Source: DASUMP01 sp036277635 (GTDB lineage Bacteria > Actinomycetota > Acidimicrobiia > IMCC26256 > PALSA-610). Taken from it: DNA of 25,549 nt. Shown here piece by piece: positions 14,233-22,455 of the stretch; positions within the stretch are counted from its first letter, which is position 1; every line of letters starts with the position of its first letter. The stretch is taken from the NCBI GenBank assembly GCA_036277635.1, contig DASUMP010000246.1:1-25549 (forward strand). Reading direction: 5' to 3'. The translations under genes were made by a program, and so were the position numbers. A model generated the notes under the pieces. The model searched no databases, was not told the DNA's origin, and saw only the letters and a program-made list of their open reading frames with translations.

Positions 14233-14720
14233 TGAAGATCCGCACGAGCTCGGCCGGCGCGACCCGTGATGTCGCCGACGCCCTCGCCGGCGCGCTGCGA
14301 CCCGGCGACGTCGTCGTGCTCTCCGGCGATCTCGGCGCCGGCAAGACGACGTTCACCCAAGGACTCGCGCGCGGGCTCGGCGTCACCGTGCCGGTGCTCA
14401 GCCCCACGTTCGCGCTGGTGCACGAGTACGACGGTCGCGTCCCGCTCGTGCACGTCGACGTCTACCGGCTCGACCACATCCAAGAGCTCCACGACCTCGG
14501 CTTCGAAGAGCTCGTCGACTCCGGTCGGGTCGTCGTGATCGAGTGGGGCGAGAACGTCGCCCGCGCGTTGCCCGCCGATCGTCTCGTGGTGCGACTCGAT
14601 CTCGGTGCCGGGCCCGACGACCGGTGGATCTCGATCTCGTCGCACGGCGGTCGCTGGCGGACGCGCGTCGCGCAGATCGAGACGGCGCTCGCGCCGTTCA
14701 CCGCCGAGGACGCCGGCTGA
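14232..14720 (+). CDS. tsaE: tRNA t6A synthesis ATPase TsaE
   Basis: TsaE is the ATPase that works with TsaB and TsaD in making N6-threonylcarbamoyladenosine at tRNA position 37. The 162-residue protein has the P-loop SGDLGAGKTT (31-40), LSPTFALVHEY (56-66), HVDVYRL and the IEWGEN motif (103-108). Length is normal. The ATG at 14232 overlaps the stop of the glycosylase gene by one base, and its own stop overlaps the tsaB ATG in the same way, which points to coupled translation. An in-frame GTG directly before the ATG is an alternative. Confidence 0.97.
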   Translation: MKIRTSSAGATRDVADALAGALRPGDVVVLSGDLGAGKTTFTQGLARGLGVTVPVLSPTFALVHEYDGRVPLVHVDVYRLDHIQELHDLGFEELVDSGRVVVIEWGENVARALPADRLVVRLDLGAGPDDRWISISSHGGRWRTRVAQIETALAPFTAEDAG

Positions 14721-15439
14721 TGCAGTTGCTCGCGATCGACACGTCGACCCGACGCGTGGGCGTCGCGATCGGCGGCGCGGAGGGCATCGTCGCGTCGGTC
14801 GCGATCGGCGGGCCCGGACTCGACGAGCCACCTCGCCACGCCGAGCGGCTCGCGCCCGCGATCGACTTCGTCCGGCGCCAGGTCGGCATCGAGCTCGCGC
14901 AGCTGAGCGCGATCGCGGTGTCGATCGGGCCGGGGATGTTCACCGGGCTGCGGGTCGGGGTCACGACCGCGAAGGTGCTCGCGCAGGCGTTGCGCATCCC
15001 GGTCGTGCCGATCCCGAGCCTCGACCTCCTCGCGTACCCGTTGCGGCACGCCAACCGCGTCGTCGCCCCCGCGATCGACGCCCGCCGCCGCGAGCTCTAC
15101 TACGCGATCTACCGCCCCGTCCCCGGCGGCTTGCAGCGCGAATCGGAGTACACGCTCGGCAGCCCCGAAGACCTCGCGAGCGAGCTCACGGCCCGCGGGG
15201 AGGAGACGCTGCTGTGCGGCGACGGCGCCATCCGCTTCCGCGCCGAGCTCGGTCACCTCGAGCGGGTCGAGCACGCCGGCGCCGGCCACACCGCCCCCGG
15301 TCTCGCGGCGTTGGTCGAGCTCGCGTGCGGCCGCTACGAGCGGGAAGAGTTCGAGGCCCCGGCCGACATCACGCCGCTGTACCTGCGCCGCAGCGACGCC
15401 GAGGTCGCGTGGGAGACGAGGGAGGCGGCCGGGTGGTAG
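14720..15439 (+). CDS. tsaB: tRNA t6A synthesis protein TsaB
   Basis: TsaB is an inactive ASKHA-fold partner that dimerises with TsaD. The 239-residue protein starts MQLLAIDTSTRRVGVAIG and contains HAERLAPAIDFV and SIGPGMFTGLRVG (69-80); the family usually has Ser where this Met (residue 73) stands. ARRRELYYAIY is also typical. Start at ATG 14720 overlaps the tsaE stop. The gene overlaps rimI by 7 bases. Confidence 0.96.
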   Translation: MQLLAIDTSTRRVGVAIGGAEGIVASVAIGGPGLDEPPRHAERLAPAIDFVRRQVGIELAQLSAIAVSIGPGMFTGLRVGVTTAKVLAQALRIPVVPIPSLDLLAYPLRHANRVVAPAIDARRRELYYAIYRPVPGGLQRESEYTLGSPEDLASELTARGEETLLCGDGAIRFRAELGHLERVEHAGAGHTAPGLAALVELACGRYEREEFEAPADITPLYLRRSDAEVAWETREAAGW

Positions 15440-15990
15440 TCGCCCGCGACGACGAACCGCTCGCCGTGCACGTCGTGGGCATGCGCCGACGTCACCTCCG
15501 CGCGGTGTTGCGCATCGAGCAGCAGGTGTATCCCCGTCCGTGGTCGGCGTCGCTGTTCGCGAGCGAGCTCGCGCTCCGCTCCACGCGCGCGTACTACGTC
15601 GCCCGTGTCGGTCGTGACGTCGTCGGGTACGCCGGGCTGATGATGAGTGTCGACGACGGGCACGTCACCACGATCGCGGTCGATCCGCGCTGGCACCGAC
15701 ACGGCATCGGCACGCGCCTCCTGCTCGCCCTCGTGCGCGAAGGGCTCGCGCGCGGCGCGACCGCGCTCACGCTCGAGGTGCGCCTCTCGAACCGCGGCGC
15801 GCAAGAGCTCTACCGGCGCTTCGGGTTCCGTCCCGTCGGCGTGCGCAAGGGCTACTACGCCGACACGAAGGAAGACGCGCTCGTGATGTGGGCCCACGAC
15901 GTCGCGACACCCGAGTACGCCACGTTGCTCGACGGCCTCGAACGCCAGGTGCCGGGGACGACGGTCGTCGAACGCCCGAAGGGCTGGTGA
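15433..15990 (+). CDS. rimI: GNAT acetyltransferase, RimI-like
   Basis: RimI acetylates protein N-termini, classically ribosomal protein S18. The 185-residue protein has MRRRHLRAVLRIEQ (17-30), YPRPWSASLF (33-42), the acetyl-CoA loop RWHRHGIGTRLL (86-97), EVRLSN (115-120) and LYRRFGF (126-132). About 30 residues after the GNAT core are extra. I chose GTG 15433 because it supplies the usual first strand; ATG 15481 would remove it. It overlaps tsaB by 7 bases and tsaD by 4 bases. True substrates cannot be judged from sequence. Confidence 0.92.
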   Translation: MVVARDDEPLAVHVVGMRRRHLRAVLRIEQQVYPRPWSASLFASELALRSTRAYYVARVGRDVVGYAGLMMSVDDGHVTTIAVDPRWHRHGIGTRLLLALVREGLARGATALTLEVRLSNRGAQELYRRFGFRPVGVRKGYYADTKEDALVMWAHDVATPEYATLLDGLERQVPGTTVVERPKGW

Positions 15991-16982
15991 ACGTGCTCGT
16001 CCTCGGGATCGAGACGTCGTGCGACGAGACCGCGGCCGCAGTCGTCGCCGACGGGCGCGCGATCCGCTCGTCGGTCGTCGCGAGCCAAGCCGACCTGCAC
16101 GCGCGCTTCGGCGGGGTGGTGCCCGAAGTCGCGAGTCGCACGCACGTCGAGCTCATCATCCCCGTGCTCGCGCAGGCGACGGTGGAGGCGGGCATCGAGC
16201 TCGACGACGTCGACGCGGTCGCGGCGTGCCACGGACCGGGCCTCGCGGGCGCGCTCCTCGTCGGGGTCAGCGCCGCCAAGGCGATCTCGCTCGCGACCGG
16301 CGCGCCGTACGTGGGCGTGCACCATCACGAAGCGCACCTCTACGCCGCGCTGCTCGAAGACCCCGACGCCGGCCCGCCGCTCGTGACGCTCGTCGTCTCC
16401 GGCGGGCACACGTTGCTCGTCGCGATGGACGACCACCTGCGCTACCGCGTGTTGGGCCAGACGGTCGACGACGCCGCCGGTGAAGCCTTCGACAAGGTCG
16501 CCCGGTTCCTCGGGTTGGGGTATCCGGGCGGACCGGTGATCGACCGCCTCGCCGTGACCGGCGACCCGCACGCGGTCGCCTTCCCGCGTCCGATGCTCGA
16601 CGACGGCCTCGACTTCTCGTTCTCGGGGTTGAAGACCGCGGTCGTCCAGTACGTGCGCGCCCACCCCGACGTCGACGTCGCCGACGTCGCGGCGTCGTTC
16701 CAGGAGGCGGTCGTCGACGTGTGCATCACGAAGCTGGTGCGCGCTGCGCAGGCCACCGGTATCGACACCGTGGTGCTCGGCGGAGGGGTCGCCGCGAACA
16801 GCGCGCTGCGGACGCGCCTGTTCGACGCCGCCGACGCCGCCGGCCTGCGGGCGGTGCTGCCGAGCCACGAGCTGTGCACCGACAACGCAGCGATGATCGC
16901 CGCCGCCGCCACGGAGCGCCTGGCCCGCGCCGGCCCGACCCCCCTCGACGGCGGGGTCGACCCGAGCCTGCGCCTCGACTGA
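15987..16982 (+). CDS. tsaD: tRNA N6-adenosine threonylcarbamoyltransferase
   Basis: TsaD transfers the threonylcarbamoyl group to A37 of ANN-decoding tRNAs. The 331-residue protein has VLGIETSCDETAAAVV at the N-terminus, GPGLAGALLVG, metal ligands His113 and His117 (HHEAH), LVVSGGHTLL, DDAAGEAFDKVAR, LGGGVAANSALR and a C-terminal CTDNAAM with Asp299. Length is normal. The GTG at 15987 overlaps the rimI stop (GTGA); another GTG two codons later (15993) is possible. A 10-bp hairpin begins 19 bases after its stop and probably ends the nine-gene transcript. Confidence 0.97.
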   Translation: MNVLVLGIETSCDETAAAVVADGRAIRSSVVASQADLHARFGGVVPEVASRTHVELIIPVLAQATVEAGIELDDVDAVAACHGPGLAGALLVGVSAAKAISLATGAPYVGVHHHEAHLYAALLEDPDAGPPLVTLVVSGGHTLLVAMDDHLRYRVLGQTVDDAAGEAFDKVARFLGLGYPGGPVIDRLAVTGDPHAVAFPRPMLDDGLDFSFSGLKTAVVQYVRAHPDVDVADVAASFQEAVVDVCITKLVRAAQATGIDTVVLGGGVAANSALRTRLFDAADAAGLRAVLPSHELCTDNAAMIAAAATERLARAGPTPLDGGVDPSLRLD

Positions 16983-17000
16983 TCGACGGGCGGCCACCGG

Positions 17001-17024
17001 CGGCCTCGGCACCCGCCGGGGCCG
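17001..17024 (+). terminator. Hairpin after tsaD
   Basis: CGGCCTCGGC (17001-17010) pairs with GCCGGGGCCG (17015-17024) around ACCC, giving 10 bp with one U-G pair. It lies between the tsaD stop and the groES promoter. There is no T tract beyond a TT, as is common in GC-rich actinobacteria. Confidence 0.55.
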
Positions 17025-17027
17025 GGC

Positions 17028-17056
17028 TTGCCGGGCCGGGGGGCCGCTGGTACCGT
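17028..17056 (+). promoter_or_regulatory. groES promoter
   Basis: TTGCCG (-35, 17028-17033) and TACCGT (-10, 17051-17056) are 17 bases apart, the ideal spacing. The last base of the -10 box is the first base of the CIRCE operator, so HrcA bound there would block polymerase. Transcription would start near 17063. Confidence 0.65.
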
Positions 17057-17082
17057 TAGCACTCGGCCACGGTGAGTGCTAA
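17056..17082. promoter_or_regulatory. CIRCE operator (HrcA binding site)
   Basis: TTAGCACTC, nine spacer bases, GAGTGCTAA: a perfect match to the CIRCE consensus. CIRCE is bound by the heat-shock repressor HrcA, which is released when unfolded protein ties up GroEL. It spans the likely start of groES transcription and sits 77 bases before the ATG. Confidence 0.97.
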
Positions 17083-17159
17083 CGCCTCGCCGGCGGCTCC
17101 CTCGGGAGCCGGGCGGCCGCCGATCGCACACCGAGCATCCCTCGAGGAGACGCACACCG

Positions 17160-17468
17160 ATGAACCTGCAGCCGTTGGAGGACCGCATCGTGGTTCGGGC
17201 CGCGGAGGCCGAAGAGACGACCGTCAGCGGCCTCGTGATCCCCGACACCGCCAAGGAGAAGCCCCAGCAGGGTGAGGTGCTCGCGGTGGGTCCGGGGCGC
17301 CGCTCCGACCAGACCGGCGAGCTCATCCCGCTCGACCTCGCCGTGGGCGACACCGTCGTCTACTCGAAGTACGGCGGGACCGAGATCACCATCGACGGTG
17401 AGGACCTGCTCGTGCTCAGCTCGCGCGACGTCCTCGCCAAGATCGGCGGCAAGTCGAAGAAGAAGTAG
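17160..17468 (+). CDS. groES: Co-chaperonin GroES
   Basis: GroES caps the GroEL folding chamber. The 102-residue protein starts MNLQPLEDRIVVRAAEAEE, contains the mobile-loop segment TTVSGLVIPDTAKEKPQQG (about 20-38), EVLAVGPG, the GDTVVYSKYGGTEI segment and the DLLVLSSRDVLAKI end, plus a short lysine tail (KSKKK). The ATG at 17160 is preceded by AGGAG at 10 bases. Control by heat shock through CIRCE is clear. Unlike the usual groES-groEL operon, a terminator and then an opposite-strand gene follow, so GroEL must be made elsewhere. Confidence 0.98.
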   Translation: MNLQPLEDRIVVRAAEAEETTVSGLVIPDTAKEKPQQGEVLAVGPGRRSDQTGELIPLDLAVGDTVVYSKYGGTEITIDGEDLLVLSSRDVLAKIGGKSKKK

Positions 17469-17487
17469 CCGCGCCGAACGCGGTGCC

Positions 17488-17517
17488 ACGAAGGGGCGGC
17501 GCGAGCCGCCCCTTCGT
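17488..17517. terminator. Strong bidirectional terminator between groES and the acyl-CoA synthetase gene
   Basis: A perfect 13-bp stem (17488-17500 with 17505-17517) closes on a GCGA tetraloop, a stable GNRA type. It lies 19 bases after groES and 11 bases after the convergent synthetase gene, so it can serve both. No T tract is present on either side. Confidence 0.8.
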
Positions 17518-17528
17518 CGCGTCCGAGC

Positions 17529-19145
17529 TCAGTCGCCCGGCGCGCGCGCGGTCTCCTTCGCCCACCCGTAGTCGGCCTTGCCGTTCGGGCCGCGCCGGAT
17601 CTCGGAAACGAGCACGAAGCGACGCGGCCGCTTGTAGCGCGCGAGCGACTCGAGCGACGCCGCAAGGTCGTCGGCGGTGGCGTGGGCGTCGCCGCGCAGC
17701 GCCACGACCGCGGTGACCGCTTCGCCGAACCGCTCGTCGGGGACGCCGACGACCAGGCAGTCGGCGACCGCGGGGTGCACCTTCACGGCCTCTTCGACCT
17801 CTTCGGGGAACACCTTCTCGCCGCCGGAGTTGATGCACACCGAGCCGCGCCCGAGCAGCGTGACGGTGCCGTCGGCCTCGACCGACGCGAAGTCGCCCGG
17901 CACCGACCAGCGCTGGCCGGCGATCACGCGGAACGTGGCCGCGCTCTTCGCCTCGTCCTTGTAGTAGCCGACCGGGATGAACCCGCCGACCGCGAGCAGA
18001 CCGATCTCGCCCGAGCCCGGGACCACCTCGCGCCCGTCCTCGGTGAACACCTTCGCCTTGGTGCCGATCGTGAACTTCGCGGTCTCGGTGGCCGCGCCCG
18101 GCGCCGACATCGAGTTCGCGAAGCCGACGCCCTCGCTCGAGCCGAGCGAGTCGAGGCAGAACAGCGGTTGGCGCTCCATGAGCGCCTGCTTCACGTCGGT
18201 GCTCCACATCACCCCCGACGAGATCACGAGCCCGAGCGACGAGATGTCGTACGGACGTCCGTCGCGCTCGGCCTCCTCGAGCGCCTGCACCATCGGCTTC
18301 GCGAACGCGTCGCCGACGATCGCCATCTGGCTGACCCGCTCGCGTTCGACCGCGCGCCACAGCTCGTGCGGGTCGAAGTGGCGTGATTCGAGTGTGACGA
18401 TCGTGCCCCCGAGCAGCATCGACTGGAACGACGTGAACGCGCCGGTGCCGTGCATGAGCGGCGACGCGGGGAGGTGCACCGTGGAGCGGCCGCCCTCGAC
18501 GACCTCGCGCGCGATCGTGCCGACCTCGTCGACGGAATCGGGCAACGTGCGGCCGACGAGCGGGTAGACGCTCTCCGCCAGCGTGCCGAACAGATCCTCG
18601 TTGCGCCACATGACGCCCTTCGGCATCCCGGTCGTGCCGCCCGTGTACAAGAAGTAGAGCTCGTCGCCGTTGCGCTCGACGCGCGGTGCGGGCTCGTGCT
18701 CGGCGATCAGCTCCTCGTAGTGCAGCGCGCCCTCGAGATGCGGCGCGCCGTCGTCGACCTGGATCCACGCCTTCACCATCGGAGCGCGGTCTCGCACCTT
18801 CGCGACGCGATCCGCGAGCGCGCCGTGGAAGAGCAACGCCTCGGCGTCGGAGTTGTCGAGGAGGTACACGAGCTCGTCTTCGAGGTACCGGTAGTTCACG
18901 TTGACCGGCACCGCGCCGAGCTTGAACGTGGCGAAGAGCCCTTCCATGTACTCGTTGGAGTTGTAGAGGTACGACGCGACCTTCGCGTCACGGCCGATGC
19001 CGCGAGCGGCGAGCGCGCCCGCGAGGCGCGCCGAGCGGTCGTCGAACTCCCGCCACGTCGTGCGGCGGTCGCCGTGGACGAGGGCGGGCCGGTCGCCGAG
19101 CGCGTCGGCGACGGACTCCCACGCGGTCGCGAAGTTCCACTGCAC
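17529..19145 (-). CDS. Acyl-CoA synthetase (FadD, AMP-binding family)
   Basis: The enzyme activates a carboxylic acid as acyl-AMP and transfers it to coenzyme A. The 538-residue protein has the AMP-binding motif YTGGTTGMPKGVMW (167-180), a middle SLGSSEGVGF segment, SGGEKVFPEEVEEAV near the C-terminal domain, and the catalytic-lysine motif PNGKADYGW near the end. The MPKGVMW form resembles actinobacterial FadD19-type synthetases that activate sterol side chains, but the substrate cannot be fixed from this. The GTG at 19145 gives the typical WNFATAWESVAD start, with AGGGGG upstream. A CATACT box (19197-19202, minus strand) may be its -10. It stands alone, without beta-oxidation genes. Confidence 0.94.
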   Translation of the reverse strand: MQWNFATAWESVADALGDRPALVHGDRRTTWREFDDRSARLAGALAARGIGRDAKVASYLYNSNEYMEGLFATFKLGAVPVNVNYRYLEDELVYLLDNSDAEALLFHGALADRVAKVRDRAPMVKAWIQVDDGAPHLEGALHYEELIAEHEPAPRVERNGDELYFLYTGGTTGMPKGVMWRNEDLFGTLAESVYPLVGRTLPDSVDEVGTIAREVVEGGRSTVHLPASPLMHGTGAFTSFQSMLLGGTIVTLESRHFDPHELWRAVERERVSQMAIVGDAFAKPMVQALEEAERDGRPYDISSLGLVISSGVMWSTDVKQALMERQPLFCLDSLGSSEGVGFANSMSAPGAATETAKFTIGTKAKVFTEDGREVVPGSGEIGLLAVGGFIPVGYYKDEAKSAATFRVIAGQRWSVPGDFASVEADGTVTLLGRGSVCINSGGEKVFPEEVEEAVKVHPAVADCLVVGVPDERFGEAVTAVVALRGDAHATADDLAASLESLARYKRPRRFVLVSEIRRGPNGKADYGWAKETARAPGD

Positions 19146-19254
19146 CTGGTGTCCCCCTGGTCGCGGCGGCGTCCGGAGGCCGCCGGTGAGCGTGCGAGTA
19201 TGCCCGACCAGGTGTCGGGAAGGCCTGCCGCCCCCCGACGGTTCAGCGGAGGCG

Positions 19255-19977
19255 ATGACCACGACCCGCGGCGGCCGCCAGCACATCCCCCGTCCTCCGG
19301 GGACGCGTCCGGGTCGACCCGCGCCGTGGGCAGGGCTCGACCCGACCGCTCGGCACCTCGGTCTCGCCGACGTGCGCGCCCGCCTCGCCGACCTCGCGGC
19401 CGACCGGGAGACGTCGGTGATCGTGGAAGGCAGCCCCGACAACCAGGTGCCGAGCGGCGCGCGGCCCGCCGCCGTGCTGCTCCCGCTGTTCGAGGAGCAC
19501 GGCGAGGCGCGCGTGGTGCTCACGAAGCGACCCGACACGATGCCGTCGCACCGCGGCGAGATCGCGTTCCCCGGCGGCAAGCTCGAGCCGACCGTCGACG
19601 CCGACCTGCGCGCCGCCGCGCTGCGGGAAGCGCACGAGGAGATCGGGCTCGACCCCGCGACCGTCGATGTGGTCGCGCGCCTCGACGGCATCGCGACCGT
19701 CGCGTCGCAGTTCGTGATCACACCGTTCGTGGGGATGTTGGCCGGCCGCCCTGCGCTGACGCCCGACCCGCGCGAGGTCGTGCGCGTGTTCGACGTCGCC
19801 CTCTCCGACCTGCTCGCCGACGGCGTGTACCGCGAAGAGCGCTGGGACACCTGGCGGATGGATCTCGACGTGCACTTCTACGAGCTCGTGGGCGAGACGG
19901 TGTGGGGCGCGACCGCGCGCATCCTCACCGGGTTCCTCACGCACCTGCTCGTGCCCGGTCGACCTCGCGCTGGTTGA
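19255..19977 (+). CDS. Nudix hydrolase, CoA pyrophosphatase-like
   Basis: The 240-residue protein carries the UPF0035 type of Nudix segment: VLTKRPDTMPSHRGEIAFP (89-106), then GGKLEP and ALREAHEEIGL (122-132). The REAHEE core holds the metal-binding glutamates. Relatives (NudL, PCD1) cleave coenzyme A to phosphopantetheine and ADP, and the gene lies divergent from an acyl-CoA synthetase. Residues 1-30, rich in Arg and Pro, are probably disordered. The ATG at 19255 has GGAGG only 2 bases away, closer than ideal, so a later start is possible. Its last 41 bases overlap the end of the MFS gene on the other strand. Confidence 0.92.
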   Translation: MTTTRGGRQHIPRPPGTRPGRPAPWAGLDPTARHLGLADVRARLADLAADRETSVIVEGSPDNQVPSGARPAAVLLPLFEEHGEARVVLTKRPDTMPSHRGEIAFPGGKLEPTVDADLRAAALREAHEEIGLDPATVDVVARLDGIATVASQFVITPFVGMLAGRPALTPDPREVVRVFDVALSDLLADGVYREERWDTWRMDLDVHFYELVGETVWGATARILTGFLTHLLVPGRPRAG

Positions 19978-21178
19978 GCAACGGGATCGCGACGACCGCC
20001 ATCACGAGCTGCGTCGCCGCCGCCACCCAGTACGGCGCGGTGAGCCCGTAGCGGTTCGCCACGAACCCGCCGAGCAGCGCACCGAGTGGCATGCCGCCCC
20101 ACGCGAGCAGGCGGTACACGCTGTTCACGCGACCGAGCAGGCGATCGGGGATGATCGACTGGCGCAGCGACACCGTGATCACGTTCCAGATCACGCCGAC
20201 CATCCCGAAGAGCGCGAACGACGCGGCGACGGCGACGACGGAGTGGGTGAGCGCGGGCACGACCGCGCTGCACGCGCCGGCGAGGATCAACACGGGCAGC
20301 GGTGCGCCCTCACCGAATCGGCGCACGACGCGTCCGGCGACGACGCTGCCGAGCACGCCGCCGACCGCTCCCACGCCGAGCAGCACGCCGTAGCCGGCCG
20401 CGCCGAGACCGAGGCGCTCCTGCGCGAGCAGCACGAGCGTGCTCGTCGTCGCGAGCGCGACGAGGTTCCACACGCCGAGGAGGATCGCGAGGGAACGCAG
20501 CAGACGGTGCGAGAACAAGTACCGGAGGCCTTCGGCGATGTCGGACCGCAGGGTCGTCGGGGCGCGCGGGCCGGGGTCGCGCCCGTACCGGCCGCGCATC
20601 GACACGACGAGCACGGCCGCGCACGCGAACGTCGCCGCGTCGACGAAGAACGGCAGGCTCGCCGTCGCGGCGAACAGCACCCCGCCGAGCGCCGGTCCGG
20701 CGAGCTGGTTCGTCACGATCTCGGCGCCTTGGAGCGCCCCGTTGGCATCGGCGAGCCGGTCGCGGGCGACGACGCTCGGCAGGATCGCCTGCGACGCGTT
20801 GTCGAAGAGCGTTTCGGCCGTCCCGAGCACGAAGAACGTCGCGTAGAGGATCGGCAGCTCCAAGACGTCGAGCGCGGCGCCGATCGCGATCGCCCCGACG
20901 ACCACCGCCCGGAACGCGTCGACGGTCCACATGACCCGGCGGCGGTCCCAGCGGTCGACCAGCGCGCCCGACAGCAGCGGGAACAGGAGCCACGGCAGCG
21001 TCGTCGCGGTCGCGAGCCCTGCGACGAGGCGTGGGTCGCGGGTCAGGGTCGCGGCCAGGAGCGGGGCGGCCGCGATCGTCATCCCGTCGCCCAGGTTCGA
21101 GACGGTGGCCGCGCCGAGCAGTCGCCGGTAGTCGCCGCCGAGTGGTGCCCGTCGCGCTCGCTCGTCCCGTCGCAGCAC
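19937..21178 (-). CDS. Major facilitator superfamily exporter (MFS_3 / EntS-like)
   Basis: The 413-residue protein has about 12 hydrophobic helices and the MFS motif A loop SGALVDRWDRRRV (70-82) after the second helix. Its first half also shows FDNASQAILPSVV and LADANGALQGAEIVTNQLAGP, typical of MFS_3 proteins related to the enterobactin exporter EntS and macrolide efflux pumps. It probably exports a small hydrophobic molecule; the substrate is unknown. Starting at GTG 21178 keeps it clear of guaB3; any longer reading adds only Arg/Pro-rich sequence. It faces away from guaB3 across 107 bases and overlaps the Nudix gene at its 3' end. Confidence 0.92.
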   Translation of the reverse strand: MLRRDERARRAPLGGDYRRLLGAATVSNLGDGMTIAAAPLLAATLTRDPRLVAGLATATTLPWLLFPLLSGALVDRWDRRRVMWTVDAFRAVVVGAIAIGAALDVLELPILYATFFVLGTAETLFDNASQAILPSVVARDRLADANGALQGAEIVTNQLAGPALGGVLFAATASLPFFVDAATFACAAVLVVSMRGRYGRDPGPRAPTTLRSDIAEGLRYLFSHRLLRSLAILLGVWNLVALATTSTLVLLAQERLGLGAAGYGVLLGVGAVGGVLGSVVAGRVVRRFGEGAPLPVLILAGACSAVVPALTHSVVAVAASFALFGMVGVIWNVITVSLRQSIIPDRLLGRVNSVYRLLAWGGMPLGALLGGFVANRYGLTAPYWVAAATQLVMAVVAIPLLNQREVDRARAGA

Positions 21179-21285
21179 CGGTGCATGGTCGCAGAACGCG
21201 CCCCGCAGCAGAGGCCGAGTTCCGCGAGGGTGCGGCGATAACCTCGTCGTTTCGGGCGAGCGGGTCGGAGCAGGGCGGAGGGGCC

Positions 21286-22455
21286 GTGGAAGTCGAGATC
21301 GGCATCGGCAAGTCAGGGCGCAGGGCCTACGGGTTCGACGACATCGCGATCGTGCCCAGCCGGCGCACACGCGACCCCGAAGACGTCGACATCACCTGGG
21401 AGCTCGACGCGTACCACCTCGAGCTGCCGATGATGGCCGCCGCGATGGACGGCGTCGTGTCGCCCGCGACCGCGATCGAGATCGGTCGGCTCGGCGGGCT
21501 TGCGTGCCTCAACCTCGAAGGGATCTGGACGCGCTACGAGAACCCCGACCCGATCTTCGAGGAGATCGCGTCGTTGCCGCCCGAGAAGGCGACGCGCCGG
21601 ATGCAAGAGCTCTACGCGGAGCCGATCAAGCCCGAGCTCATCCCGCAGCGCATCCGCGAGATCAAAGAAGGCGGCGTCACCGCGTGCGCGTCGCTCACCC
21701 CACAGCGGGTCGAGGAGTACGCGAAGGTCGTCGTCGACGCCGACCTCGACGTCCTCGTCATCCAGGGCACCGTCGTCTCCGCGGAGCACGTGTCGAAGGA
21801 CCCCGACCGTCAACCGCTCAACCTCAAGCGGTTCATCCGCGAGTTCGACCTGCCGGTGATCGTCGGCGGCTGCGCGTCGTACTCCACCGCGCTGCACCTG
21901 ATGCGCACCGGCGCCGTCGGTGTGCTCGTGGGGGTCGGGCCGGGCCACGCGTGCACGAGCCGTGGCGTGCTCGGCATCGGCGTGCCGCAAGCCACCGCGA
22001 TCGCCGACGCCGCGGGGGCGCGCATCCGTCACCTCGACGAGACCGGCGTCTACGTGCACGTCATCGCCGACGGCGGGATGCGCACCGGCGGCGACATCGC
22101 GAAGGCGATCGCGTGCGGCGCCGACGCGGTGATGATCGGTTCGCCGCTCGCCAGCGCGTACGAGGCGCCGGGCCGCGGCTTCCACTGGGGCATGGCCACG
22201 TTCCACCCCACGCTCCCGCGCGGCGCGCGCGTGCACGCGGGTCGCAAGGCCACGCTCGCCGAGATCATCGCCGGTCCCGCGCACGAGAACGACGGCACGC
22301 TCAACTTGTTCGGCGCGCTGCGCGTCTCGATGGCCACGACCGGCTACGAGACGGTGAAGGAGTTCCAGAAGGCCGAGGTGATGGTCGCTCCCGCGCTGAA
22401 GACCGAGGGCAAGTCGCTCCAGCAGGCGCAGGGCATCGGCATGGCAGCGCATTGA
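21286..22455 (+). CDS. guaB3: GuaB3-family IMP dehydrogenase-related protein
   Basis: The 389-residue protein is an IMPDH/GMP-reductase-fold barrel without the CBS pair of true GuaB. It starts VEVEIGIGKSGRRAYGFDD and contains DIAIVPSRRTRDPEDVD, the GVLVGVGPGHACTSRGVLG loop with the candidate catalytic Cys223, IADGGMRTGGDIAKAI and GADAVMIGSPLA. These are features of the actinobacterial GuaB3 group, whose exact reaction (IMP oxidation or a GMP-reductase-like step) has been debated. GTG 21286 is preceded by GGCGGAGGGG. Its stop overlaps the proposed guaA TTG, so the two are coupled. Confidence 0.95.
   Translation: MEVEIGIGKSGRRAYGFDDIAIVPSRRTRDPEDVDITWELDAYHLELPMMAAAMDGVVSPATAIEIGRLGGLACLNLEGIWTRYENPDPIFEEIASLPPEKATRRMQELYAEPIKPELIPQRIREIKEGGVTACASLTPQRVEEYAKVVVDADLDVLVIQGTVVSAEHVSKDPDRQPLNLKRFIREFDLPVIVGGCASYSTALHLMRTGAVGVLVGVGPGHACTSRGVLGIGVPQATAIADAAGARIRHLDETGVYVHVIADGGMRTGGDIAKAIACGADAVMIGSPLASAYEAPGRGFHWGMATFHPTLPRGARVHAGRKATLAEIIAGPAHENDGTLNLFGALRVSMATTGYETVKEFQKAEVMVAPALKTEGKSLQQAQGIGMAAH

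Noticed and set aside
21225..21246. Inverted repeat CGAGG, 12 bases, CCTCG between the MFS and guaB3 genes, with TAACCT as a possible -10
   Set aside because: Arms of five bases are too short to stand out in GC-rich DNA, and no -35 box accompanies TAACCT.
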